NCBI GenBank assembly: GCA_964635845.1
Contig: CAZWNO010000030.1
Location: 1 to 35,505 of the forward strand
DNA from: SZUA-365 sp964635845
GTDB taxonomy: Bacteria > Bacteroidota > Ignavibacteria > SZUA-365
Length of the DNA: 35,505 nt
Direction: 5' to 3'
The notes under the pieces are model-generated. The model had not been told where the DNA came from and ran no database searches. It saw only the letters and a list, made by a program, of their open reading frames with translations. The translations under genes and the position numbers were made by a program. This document shows, piece by piece, positions 26,125 through 33,117 of this stretch (position 1 is the first letter of the stretch; every line of letters begins with the position of its first letter).

Positions 26125-26814
26125 ATGTTCAGAGCAAGAATTTCCTTCCTGGCTATCGTGCTGCTGGGTATCGCAGCGCTGCCCGCGCTCGCGCAGCAGA
26201 AGATCGCCTACGTCGACATCGCCGCCATCATGAAGGAACTGCCCGAATCCCAGGAGGCGCAGCGAATGCTCGACGCGCAGGTGGACAAGTGGCAGGAAGA
26301 ACTCCAGGGAATGGAAGACGAGTGGCAGGCGAAGTACAACGATTATGACAAGCGAAAGCTCATCCTGACCGATCAGGGACGTGCGAAGGCCGAGAAGGAC
26401 CTGCAGGAACTCGACGCGAAGATCATGTCCTTCCGTGACCAGAAATTCGGCCAGGACGGGGAACTCTTCAAGCTGGAAGACCAGATCATGCGCCCGATCC
26501 AGGATCTGGTCTTCGACCAGGTGAAGAACCTCGGCGTCGAACTCGGCTATGACTACGTGTTCGACAAGAGCGGCGGCGTCATGATCATCTATGCGAAAGA
26601 AGACTACGATCTGACGAAGCAGGCGATCGAACGCATCAAGACCACGCTTCCCCCGCGGCAGATCTCGGGTCAGGGTCAGCAGGGACAGCAGGGTCAGCCG
26701 GGACAGACCCGGCAGGTTCCTCCCGGTCAGCAGGCGCCGGGCCAGCAGGTTCCGCAGACCCGCATGCCCGAAAGGAATGCCGACGAGATACCCTCGGACC
26801 AGCCAAGCAAATAG
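26125..26814 (+). CDS. OmpH/Skp-family periplasmic chaperone (second copy) with Gly/Gln-rich tail
   Basis: The 229-residue product follows the first Skp gene after 19 bases (GAGGT before the ATG). It has a signal peptide ending ALAQ, the motif KIAYVDIAAIMKELPESQEA, the charged helical section and the terminal VFDKSGGVMIIYAKEDYDLT. It is clearly a tandem paralogue of the upstream gene. Unlike it, about 50 extra C-terminal residues are rich in Gly, Gln and Pro (GQGQQGQQGQPGQ, QQAPGQQVPQ), a disordered tail not needed for the Skp fold. Paired skp genes behind bamA are common in this bacterial group. The two may form mixed trimers (inference). Confidence 0.94.
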   Translation: MFRARISFLAIVLLGIAALPALAQQKIAYVDIAAIMKELPESQEAQRMLDAQVDKWQEELQGMEDEWQAKYNDYDKRKLILTDQGRAKAEKDLQELDAKIMSFRDQKFGQDGELFKLEDQIMRPIQDLVFDQVKNLGVELGYDYVFDKSGGVMIIYAKEDYDLTKQAIERIKTTLPPRQISGQGQQGQQGQPGQTRQVPPGQQAPGQQVPQTRMPERNADEIPSDQPSK

Positions 26815-26824
26815 GCATACACCC

Positions 26825-27880
26825 GTGCAGATTGCGCTCAACATACTGGCGGAAAAACTGGGCGCCACCCTCGAAGGCGACGGGGACGTTCTCGTGCAGG
26901 GTCTCGGACCCATCGAGTCGGCAGTCTCGGGCGACCTGACCTTCCTCGCCAACAAGAAGTACCAGAAGTATCTCGAAACAACGGCCGCATCGGCCGTCAT
27001 CGTCTCGTTCGAGACCGCGATGCCGCGCAGGGATATCGCTGTCCTTCGCATGAAGGATCCGTATTTCGGCTTCACGCAGGCGCTGCGCCTGTTTCATCCG
27101 CCTGTCCGTTATGCCCCGGCCGGCGTGCATCCGCGCTGCGTCGTCGATCCCTCCGCCGTCATCGGCGATGACGTCACGATCGCCGCGCATGCCTTCGTCG
27201 GAAAGAACGCGCGCATCGGACGCGGAAGCGTGATCGCGGAATGCGCAGTGATCCGCGACGATGTGATCATCGGAGAGGATTGTCTGATATATCCAAACGT
27301 GACCGTGCTCGACCGGACCCGGATAGGGGACCGCGTCATCATTCACGCCGGCACGACCATCGGCAGCGACGGCTTCGGTTTCGCGCCGGTGAAGGATGCG
27401 TACGAAAAAATCCCGCAGGCCGGTTTCGTTATCATCGAAGACGATGTGGAAATCGGCGCCAACTCCTGCGTCGATCGCGGGACCATCGGACCGACCATCC
27501 TCCGCCGAGGTGTGAAACTCGACAACCTCATCCAGATCGCGCACAACGTGGAGATCGGCGAGAACACGGTCATCGCAGCGCAGTCCGGCATTTCCGGCAG
27601 CACCACGCTCGGACACAACGTGATTGTCGCCGGCCAGGTCGGTCTGGTGGGGCATATCACGATTGGCGACCGCGTCACCATCGGCGCGCAGTCGGGTGTT
27701 TCAAAGGATCTGATCGGGGAAGGAAAGCTCTTCCGCGGGAGTCCCGCGCGGGAGATCCACGACGAGCTGCGACTCGAGGCGGCGATCCGGCATCTCCCCG
27801 ACGTGATCCGCACCGTCAATCGGCAGGAAGCTCGCATCGCCGAGCTGGAGGAGGCGCTCCGCCTGCATCAGGAGGACTGA
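26825..27880 (+). CDS. lpxD: UDP-3-O-acylglucosamine N-acyltransferase
   Basis: LpxD adds the second acyl chain to UDP-3-O-acylglucosamine in lipid A synthesis. I choose GTG 26825, giving the usual family opening (VQIALNILAEKLGATLEGDGD) and 351 residues; an ATG at 26777 inside the upstream gene would add 16 atypical residues. An N-terminal uridine-binding domain (to ~100) is followed by a left-handed beta-helix of hexapeptide repeats (VIGDDVTIAAHAFVGKNARIGRGSVI and onward) and a C-terminal helix. The catalytic His is H240 in IQIAHNVEIG, equivalent to E. coli H239. It is the last gene of the envelope operon; the intrinsic terminator at 27902-27930 follows. No lpxC, fabZ or lpxA lies next to it. 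Confidence 0.96.
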   Translation: MQIALNILAEKLGATLEGDGDVLVQGLGPIESAVSGDLTFLANKKYQKYLETTAASAVIVSFETAMPRRDIAVLRMKDPYFGFTQALRLFHPPVRYAPAGVHPRCVVDPSAVIGDDVTIAAHAFVGKNARIGRGSVIAECAVIRDDVIIGEDCLIYPNVTVLDRTRIGDRVIIHAGTTIGSDGFGFAPVKDAYEKIPQAGFVIIEDDVEIGANSCVDRGTIGPTILRRGVKLDNLIQIAHNVEIGENTVIAAQSGISGSTTLGHNVIVAGQVGLVGHITIGDRVTIGAQSGVSKDLIGEGKLFRGSPAREIHDELRLEAAIRHLPDVIRTVNRQEARIAELEEALRLHQED

Positions 27881-27901
27881 CACAGTCGCTCCGCCCTCAT
27901 C

Positions 27902-27930
27902 GAGAAAAGCGAATTCGGTTCGCTTTTTTC
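27902..27930 (+). terminator. Intrinsic terminator of the uppS-lpxD operon
   Basis: GAGAAAAGCGAA and TTCGCTTTTTTC pair around TTCGG (12 bp with one G-T pair), and the 3' arm itself is the T-tract. It starts 22 bases after the lpxD stop. Confidence 0.85.
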
Positions 27931-27958
27931 TTATCCGTCAGACATACACGAGGTAGAT

Positions 27959-28744
27959 ATGGTTTCGATTCAGGACAGGATTGTCTTTATTACCGGCGCG
28001 AGTTCAGGCATCGGTCTGGCCTGCGCGCGCGCATTCGCCTCGGCGGGTACCCGCCTGATCCTCGCCGCGCGTCGCGAGGATCGGCTCGACGCACTGGCCG
28101 GGGAACTGCAGCGGGAATTCGGGACTGCCGTACTGCAGCTGCGGCTCGATGTGCGGAATCGGCCGGCAGTCGAATCGGCGATATCCGGACTGCCGGCGGA
28201 TTGGAAGGAGATCGACACCCTGATCAACAACGCCGGGCTTGCGCGCGGCCTCGACAAGCTGCATGAAGGCGATGTCGACGACTGGGAGGAGATGATCGAC
28301 ACGAACGTGAAGGGATTGCTCTGGGTCAGCCGGCAGATCATTCCCGGAATGGTGGATCGCGGCCGCGGACACATCATTAACATCGGATCGATCGCGGGCC
28401 ACGACCCCTATCCGAAAGGCGCCGTGTACAACGCGACGAAATTCGCGGTCGACGCGATCACGCGGGCGTTGCGCATGGATCTGGTCGACACCCCCCTGCG
28501 CGTGAGCAGCGTCGATCCCGGTCTCGTCGAAACGGAATTCAGTCTCGTCCGTTTCCGCGGCGATGCCGCCCGGGCCACCGCGGTGTACGAGGAGATCGAG
28601 GCCCTGAAGCCGGAAGACGTCGCCGACGCCGTGCTCTACTGCGCCACGCGCCCGCCGCATGTCAGCGTCAACCAGATCGTCGTCATGCCTACCGCGCAGG
28701 CTTCCGCGCACGTCAAGCACGTGCGCCCGCATGGAAAACCGTAG
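27959..28744 (+). CDS. SDR-family oxidoreductase (YdfG-like NADP-dependent 3-hydroxy acid dehydrogenase)
   Basis: The 261-residue classical short-chain dehydrogenase starts after GAGGT. It has the cofactor motif TGASSGIG (residues 12-19), NNAG, and the catalytic residues S144 (NIGSIAG), Y157 and K161 (YNATK). The overall pattern, with DPGLVETEFS and the late PHVSVNQIVVMPTAQ, is closest to YdfG-type enzymes that oxidise 3-hydroxy acids such as L-allo-threonine or serine. Basic residues after the second strand (AARREDR) favour NADP(H). It is monocistronic after the lpxD terminator and convergent with the TetR gene. The substrate is inferred. Confidence 0.93.
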   Translation: MVSIQDRIVFITGASSGIGLACARAFASAGTRLILAARREDRLDALAGELQREFGTAVLQLRLDVRNRPAVESAISGLPADWKEIDTLINNAGLARGLDKLHEGDVDDWEEMIDTNVKGLLWVSRQIIPGMVDRGRGHIINIGSIAGHDPYPKGAVYNATKFAVDAITRALRMDLVDTPLRVSSVDPGLVETEFSLVRFRGDAARATAVYEEIEALKPEDVADAVLYCATRPPHVSVNQIVVMPTAQASAHVKHVRPHGKP

Positions 28745-28814
28745 CGGATACCCCTCGTTCGTCGCGGCATGCGCCGAGCGCCGCCGATGTTCTCCCGATC
28801 GGACAGTTGCCAGG

Positions 28815-28863
28815 TTTTCCGCGGGAGGAGACCGGCGCTACGCTTTTCGCGGAAGGAGACCGG
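28815..28863. repeat. Imperfect ~20-bp direct repeat around the tetR stop codon
   Basis: TTTTCCGCGGGAGGAGACC (from 28815) and TTTTCGCGGAAGGAGACC (from 28844) differ by one base deletion and one substitution over about 21 bases. The second copy encodes the last residues of the TetR protein (SGLLPRK, minus strand); the first lies just past its stop. It looks like a short duplication of the gene end. Confidence 0.7.
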
Positions 28864-29434
28864 ACATCGTGATTTCCTTGACATTGCGCCGGACGCTGCC
28901 GAGCGGGAACTGCCGCGAAGCGCGCGCCCATTGATGCAGCAGCTGGCGTATCCCGCCGAAGACGAAATTCGTCAGGATACGCGGATCGATATCAGGATTG
29001 AATTCTCCCTTTCGAATTCCATCGCGTATGACCTGTTCCCCCATCCGGAAAAAATCGATGTAATAGTGCATGAACACTCCCGAGCGCTCGCGCAGCAGAT
29101 GTGGCTGCTCGTTGACGAACAGCAGGGCGAGCGGTGGATTCTGCGCGAAGAGTCCGAAAATATCGTCGATCAGCTCTTCGATCTTCTGCCGCGCGCTGAG
29201 TTCCTCCTGCGCGAGCAGTCCTTCGAAAGTCCCGTTCATTCCCTTCCAGAGCTCGGCGAACAGATGATGGAGGATACTCTCCTTGTTCCTGAAGTAGAGG
29301 TACACGCTCCCTGTGGCCACACCGGCTTCCTTCGCGATCCGCGTGATCTTCGCTCCGTGAAATCCGTCGCGCGCGAATACGATCACCGCCGCGTTGGCGA
29401 TGCTGCGCTCCTTGTCACCGGATCGTTTCCTCAT
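28838..29434 (-). CDS. TetR/AcrR-family transcriptional regulator
   Basis: The 198-residue repressor starts at the ATG at 29434 (GAAAGG nine bases upstream); a TTG twelve codons earlier is less likely because it falls inside the operator. The N-terminal helix-turn-helix (about residues 8-55) is canonical: SIANAAVIVFARDGFHGAKITRIAKEAGVATGSVYLYFRNKESILHHLF. The C-terminal ligand and dimer domain (about 60-190) ends SGLLPRKA. A 26-bp palindrome overlapping its promoter suggests autorepression. It reads convergently with the SDR gene and lies downstream of the DUF5916 gene on the same strand. Ligand and regulon are not evident; the SDR gene is a possible but unproven target. Confidence 0.95.
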   Translation of the reverse strand: MRKRSGDKERSIANAAVIVFARDGFHGAKITRIAKEAGVATGSVYLYFRNKESILHHLFAELWKGMNGTFEGLLAQEELSARQKIEELIDDIFGLFAQNPPLALLFVNEQPHLLRERSGVFMHYYIDFFRMGEQVIRDGIRKGEFNPDIDPRILTNFVFGGIRQLLHQWARASRQFPLGSVRRNVKEITMSGLLPRKA

Positions 29435-29449
29435 GTACCGCCGCCTTTC

Positions 29450-29498
29450 TATTACTGAATCTGCGTTCAATGATAACGATCCGCGGCCGCGCTTCCAA
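29450..29498 (-). promoter_or_regulatory. tetR promoter overlapped by a 26-bp palindromic operator
   Basis: On the minus strand TTGGAA (29498-29493), 17 bases, TATCAT (29475-29470) form a promoter. The imperfect palindrome TATTACTGAA-TCTGCG-TTCAATGATA (plus strand, 29450-29475) covers the -10 and start region, with 8 of 10 arm positions symmetric. Its place and size fit autorepression by the TetR protein encoded 16 bases further on. Confidence 0.6.
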
Positions 29499-29601
29499 GC
29501 GAACCGTCAGTTACAAGGAACAGCGTGCCTCGTCATGGCCCTGCTGCCAACTGCCAACAGCGAAAAGCCAACTGCGTTCCCCCTCCCCCAGGCGACACGC
29601 C

Positions 29602-31857
29602 CTAGAAGTAATACAGGTATTTCACTTTCAGCACGGCGGCCTGGCCGATGACATGCATGCGCGATGGCTGCGGATTTCCGAATGTGTCGTATTCGGAGGA
29701 GCGGTCGCGAACGTCGTTGATCGCGAAGTAGACCCAGCTTTTCGGCAGGAAATTCCAGCTGAAGAGGAAGCCGGCGATCACGCGTTCCATGCGATCGGAC
29801 GACCGCACGAAGAGGTTGTCCACGTACAGGCGCAGGCTCACGTCGTTCCACGGAGTGTAGGTCACGGCGGGACGCGCGTTCCAGGTGATGTCTTCTATCT
29901 CCCCATCCGGGTTCCCTTCGACGAAGATCCCGACATCCGCGCCTAGCTGCACGTCGTCCGTCGCATGCCACCCGAAGGAGCCGCTCATGTAGGTGTAGAA
30001 CGCGAGCCAGTCACGGCTGAAGTTGTAGGTGCGCGCATACGCGCCCCATACATTCAGGTTCCAGAGCGGACTGGTGTGAAACCAGGTGGACAGGCTGATC
30101 TCGTGCGAATCGTATTCCCGGTCGTTATCCTTGGAGCGGGCGAGCGTGAAATTGATCTCGCCGCCCCAGTTCGACCGGAAGTTCATGTTGTAGCCGCCGG
30201 CGATCCCGAGGTCGGTGTACAGATCCGCATCCTCGTAGTTGGCGATGCCGCCGAGGTAGAAGAGAATCTGCCGTATCGCGCCCTCGTTGTAGTACCAGCG
30301 GGGACCCGCCATCGCGACGACCTCGGCCGTCCCTTTCCACGGCACAAAACCGACATCGTCGACATCGAAGTTCTTGCCGACCGCGCGGGCGCGCACCATT
30401 GTGATCCATGATTCCGTCGGCCATGTCAAGCCGGTGGAAGCGGCGAAGTCGCCCTCGCCGTCGCGGAATGATCGGGCGAACTGATAGGCGAGCTGCCAGT
30501 CGGATCCCCGCAGCGCGCCGTCGAGATCGACCACGCCGTTTTCTCCCGTCGGCGTCCACTTGCCGACAAACAGGACACCCAGATCCGAATTGCTGAACAG
30601 CCGGCTTTTCACCCGGCCGCTCGCGAAGGTCGCCGCTTCCTCCGTCACCCGCTGCCCGGCGTCCGCATACTCGACTTCGCCCGTCCGCGCGACGAATCCT
30701 CCGTATTCCCAGTCGCCCAGACGTCCGAAGGCCTTGCTTCCCAGGTAGAGCGGAACCTCCTGTCCGTCGGACAGCTTGCGTCCGATGCGGCGGGAGTAGA
30801 ACAGCTCCAGCGGAGTATAGAACCCCCAGTCCTCCTGTCGGCCCGAGGCCATGAAAACTTCCTTGCCCTCCGTGAAAAAGGGGCGGCGCTCGTCGAAATA
30901 CGATTCATAGCGCGAGATATTGAATGCGAAAGGATCGGCCTCGATCTGTGCGAAGTCGGGATTCCCGGTGAGCTGGAAGGTCAGGCTCGGCGAAGGATTG
31001 TAGAACAGGTCGAGTCCGGCCGTCGGGGAAATGTCATACACGCCCTCGCGCAGGTACTCCGCCTTCAGAAGACCGACCGGATAGATCTCGAAATTGAGTC
31101 CGCGGACCGCGGGACGAAATCCCTCGAAGCGCAGTCGCCCGAAACGGGAGACGCGAAGTCCCTCCACCTGCTCGTAGGGCGACCAGTAGATGTCCTCGGT
31201 TTTCGCGGGAATCCAGCGGTCGAAGTCGAGTCCCCATTCGTCCAGGTTCTGGTCATACTGAATGGAACGGTATGGAATCTCCATTTCCACGACATAGCCC
31301 CAGGAATAGGTCGCGGCGGCGGAGAACCAGACGCCGTCCCAGCTGTAGTCGCGGTTGCGCGCGTCGTCGAGTAGGCGGGCGTCTCCGCGCGTTCCCGCGG
31401 CTGATACGATGAGCTTGTATGCGCTCTTCCGGTCGTTGAACGTGTCGAGCATGATGGACACGAAATCGCCGGCATAATCGTCGAGCATGCCCGACTGCTG
31501 CTGTATGCTGCCGCTGGAATCTTCGCACACGATCAGGCAATACAGCGCATCGCCGGTGCTGAGCAGTTTCGCGGTGCTGCGGTACGAAGGCGCGACTCCG
31601 TGGAAGGGCGCATGCTGCCAGAAGTTCGAGACGGAATCCGCGCCCGTCCATATCTCATCGACGACTCCGTCGATGCGAGGCGCATCAAGGATTCGACGCA
31701 CCGTCATCGTGCGTGGTTCCGTCGCCGGTACAGCGGCCGGGAGTGCGGATTTCTGCTGGAAATCGTTCTGGGCGAAGAATGGACAGGGGAACAGGACGAC
31801 GATCAGAATCCAGTAAAATCCGTGGAGAGCTCGATTCACAAGCCTCGAGTGTCGCAT
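29602..31857 (-). CDS. DUF5916 outer-membrane protein with N-terminal CBM9-like domain
   Basis: The 751-residue product has GAGGTG upstream of its ATG and a signal peptide ending FFAQ. Residues about 50-240 form a carbohydrate-binding family 9-like domain (RILDAPRIDGVVDEIWTGAD, FVSIMLDTFNDRKSAY, WGYVVEMEIPYRSI). The remainder is the DUF5916 barrel-like part, recognisable by NPDFAQIEADPFAFNISRYE, FDERRPFFTEGKEVF and regular aromatic strands to the terminal VKYLYYF, the C-terminal Phe expected of a BamA substrate. The family is widespread in Bacteroidota and relatives and has no settled function; uptake or binding of saccharides or peptides is a guess. The tetR gene follows 167 bases downstream. 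Confidence 0.93.
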   Translation of the reverse strand: MRHSRLVNRALHGFYWILIVVLFPCPFFAQNDFQQKSALPAAVPATEPRTMTVRRILDAPRIDGVVDEIWTGADSVSNFWQHAPFHGVAPSYRSTAKLLSTGDALYCLIVCEDSSGSIQQQSGMLDDYAGDFVSIMLDTFNDRKSAYKLIVSAAGTRGDARLLDDARNRDYSWDGVWFSAAATYSWGYVVEMEIPYRSIQYDQNLDEWGLDFDRWIPAKTEDIYWSPYEQVEGLRVSRFGRLRFEGFRPAVRGLNFEIYPVGLLKAEYLREGVYDISPTAGLDLFYNPSPSLTFQLTGNPDFAQIEADPFAFNISRYESYFDERRPFFTEGKEVFMASGRQEDWGFYTPLELFYSRRIGRKLSDGQEVPLYLGSKAFGRLGDWEYGGFVARTGEVEYADAGQRVTEEAATFASGRVKSRLFSNSDLGVLFVGKWTPTGENGVVDLDGALRGSDWQLAYQFARSFRDGEGDFAASTGLTWPTESWITMVRARAVGKNFDVDDVGFVPWKGTAEVVAMAGPRWYYNEGAIRQILFYLGGIANYEDADLYTDLGIAGGYNMNFRSNWGGEINFTLARSKDNDREYDSHEISLSTWFHTSPLWNLNVWGAYARTYNFSRDWLAFYTYMSGSFGWHATDDVQLGADVGIFVEGNPDGEIEDITWNARPAVTYTPWNDVSLRLYVDNLFVRSSDRMERVIAGFLFSWNFLPKSWVYFAINDVRDRSSEYDTFGNPQPSRMHVIGQAAVLKVKYLYYF

Positions 31858-32102
31858 ATCATCACCTCGTGGAGACCGGCTGAGGAACGGGAGAACGTCT
31901 GACGGGAGAACGTCAGAACGGGAGATACTACGTCCGCTTCAAGAAAAGGTTACGGGAGTCCGTTTACCGTGAAAATACGCATCGCGCGGAGATTCCGGTA
32001 TCGACCGGGGAATGAATGAGAAACTCATGTGTCATACAGAGCGAACCCGCTCCCCGGCATGCAATCCAACCGTAGGAGAAGGAAAGGGAGTCCACGAGGA
32101 TC
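31858..32102. other. Divergent intergenic region with ACGGGAG repeats
   Basis: The region lies between the divergent DUF5916 and methyltransferase genes. ACGGGAG occurs at 31887, 31902, 31918 and 31952; the first two are part of a 13-base exact repeat (ACGGGAGAACGTC) 15 bases apart. CTGACG-GGAGAA-CGTCAG (31899-31916) is a perfect inverted repeat inside it. These look like an operator array; no clear -35/-10 pair is visible. Confidence 0.5.
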
Positions 32103-32177
32103 ATGAACTCCATGTTTAATAATGACCGGGGGTATTACCGTGAGAGGCAGTGGGATCATGACAGAGGCGGATCTTGA
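32103..32177 (+). CDS. Possible 24-codon leader peptide overlapping the methyltransferase start
   Basis: An ATG at 32103 has a good ribosome site (GAGGA, two bases before it). It opens a 24-codon frame (MNSMFNNDRGYYRERQWDHD onward) ending TGA at 32177, 20 bases inside the methyltransferase gene in another frame. The methyltransferase itself has a weak ribosome site, so coupling through this leader is plausible. Short length makes it uncertain. Confidence 0.25.
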   Translation: MNSMFNNDRGYYRERQWDHDRGGS

Positions 32178-33078
32178 ATTCGTTCCATGTAATCTCTGCG
32201 GTTCGGAAGTAACGGATTTCGTCGAGTCTCTCCCTGGCCGTATATCCGGTTACCCCTTCTCTCTCGTTCGATGCAGGCGCTGCGGACTATTCTATCTCAA
32301 TCCGCGTCCCCGGTCCGACGTGCTGCAACGATTGTATTCGGAGCAGTATTTCCGTGGCGAAGGACGAGAGGACGGATTCGATTACACAGCCGAGTATGAG
32401 AATCTCTCCTCAAAGTGGGACCGTGGCTATGATGTACGCGCGATCAGCCTGCTTCACCCGCCGCCGGGACGCGTGTTGGATGTCGGTTGCGGCGTGGGCG
32501 TGATGATGCGCTACCTGGAATCGGCTGGCTATGAATGCAACGGTGTCGAACTCTCGGCATTCGCAGCTGCGTTTGCACGGCAACGGGGTCATGACGTTCA
32601 CTCCGGAGATTTTCTCGAAGTTGATTTCGAGGAAAATAGTTTTGACCTTGCAGCCGCGGTCGAGGTTATCGAACACGTTCCGGATCCACGGGCGTTCATC
32701 GAGAAAATCCTCCGCGTGTTGAAACCGGGCGGGTTATTCTACTACACCACGGGCAATTTCCGGTGGTTCGCCCTGCATCGGAGATTGTTCGGCAAAGCGG
32801 TGGTGGATCCATATCTCACGCCTGAGGAACATATTTATTTTCTTTCTTCCCGCGACATGCACAGGTATTTCCGGCAGGCCGGTTTCTCCGAGGTTTTCAC
32901 TCCCAGGCTTCCCTTCAGGAAGGACAGCGCCATGCTGCTGCGTTCCCTGCATCGCATGGGCCTGGTTCCGGGAATGCGTTCGGATACAATGTCCGCGCCC
33001 ATTCGCATGCTCTACTGGAGTCTGATCCGGATCGCGGATCCATTCTATCGGCCACCATTGCCCCTGGCGCGAAAATGA
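32158..33078 (+). CDS. SAM-dependent methyltransferase with N-terminal zinc ribbon
   Basis: I choose the ATG at 32158 (306 residues), directly before the zinc ribbon; an in-frame ATG at 32122 adds 12 residues. The ribbon has C11, C14, C39 and C42 (CNLCG and RCRRCGLFYLNPRP). The class I methyltransferase core (about 100-215) has motif I VLDVGCGVG from V106, the acidic VELSA and the motif AAVEVIEHVPDP, ending VLKPGGLFYYTT. This zinc-ribbon plus Methyltransf_23/11 architecture is common in sugar or polysaccharide-associated methylases. The substrate is unknown, and no glycosyltransferase lies nearby. It is alone or precedes the Omp28-like gene 39 bases downstream. Confidence 0.92.
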   Translation: MTEADLEFVPCNLCGSEVTDFVESLPGRISGYPFSLVRCRRCGLFYLNPRPRSDVLQRLYSEQYFRGEGREDGFDYTAEYENLSSKWDRGYDVRAISLLHPPPGRVLDVGCGVGVMMRYLESAGYECNGVELSAFAAAFARQRGHDVHSGDFLEVDFEENSFDLAAAVEVIEHVPDPRAFIEKILRVLKPGGLFYYTTGNFRWFALHRRLFGKAVVDPYLTPEEHIYFLSSRDMHRYFRQAGFSEVFTPRLPFRKDSAMLLRSLHRMGLVPGMRSDTMSAPIRMLYWSLIRIADPFYRPPLPLARK

Positions 33079-33117
33079 TCCACGAGTCGATTCCTGAATA
33101 CAGTGCCGAGGTATACC

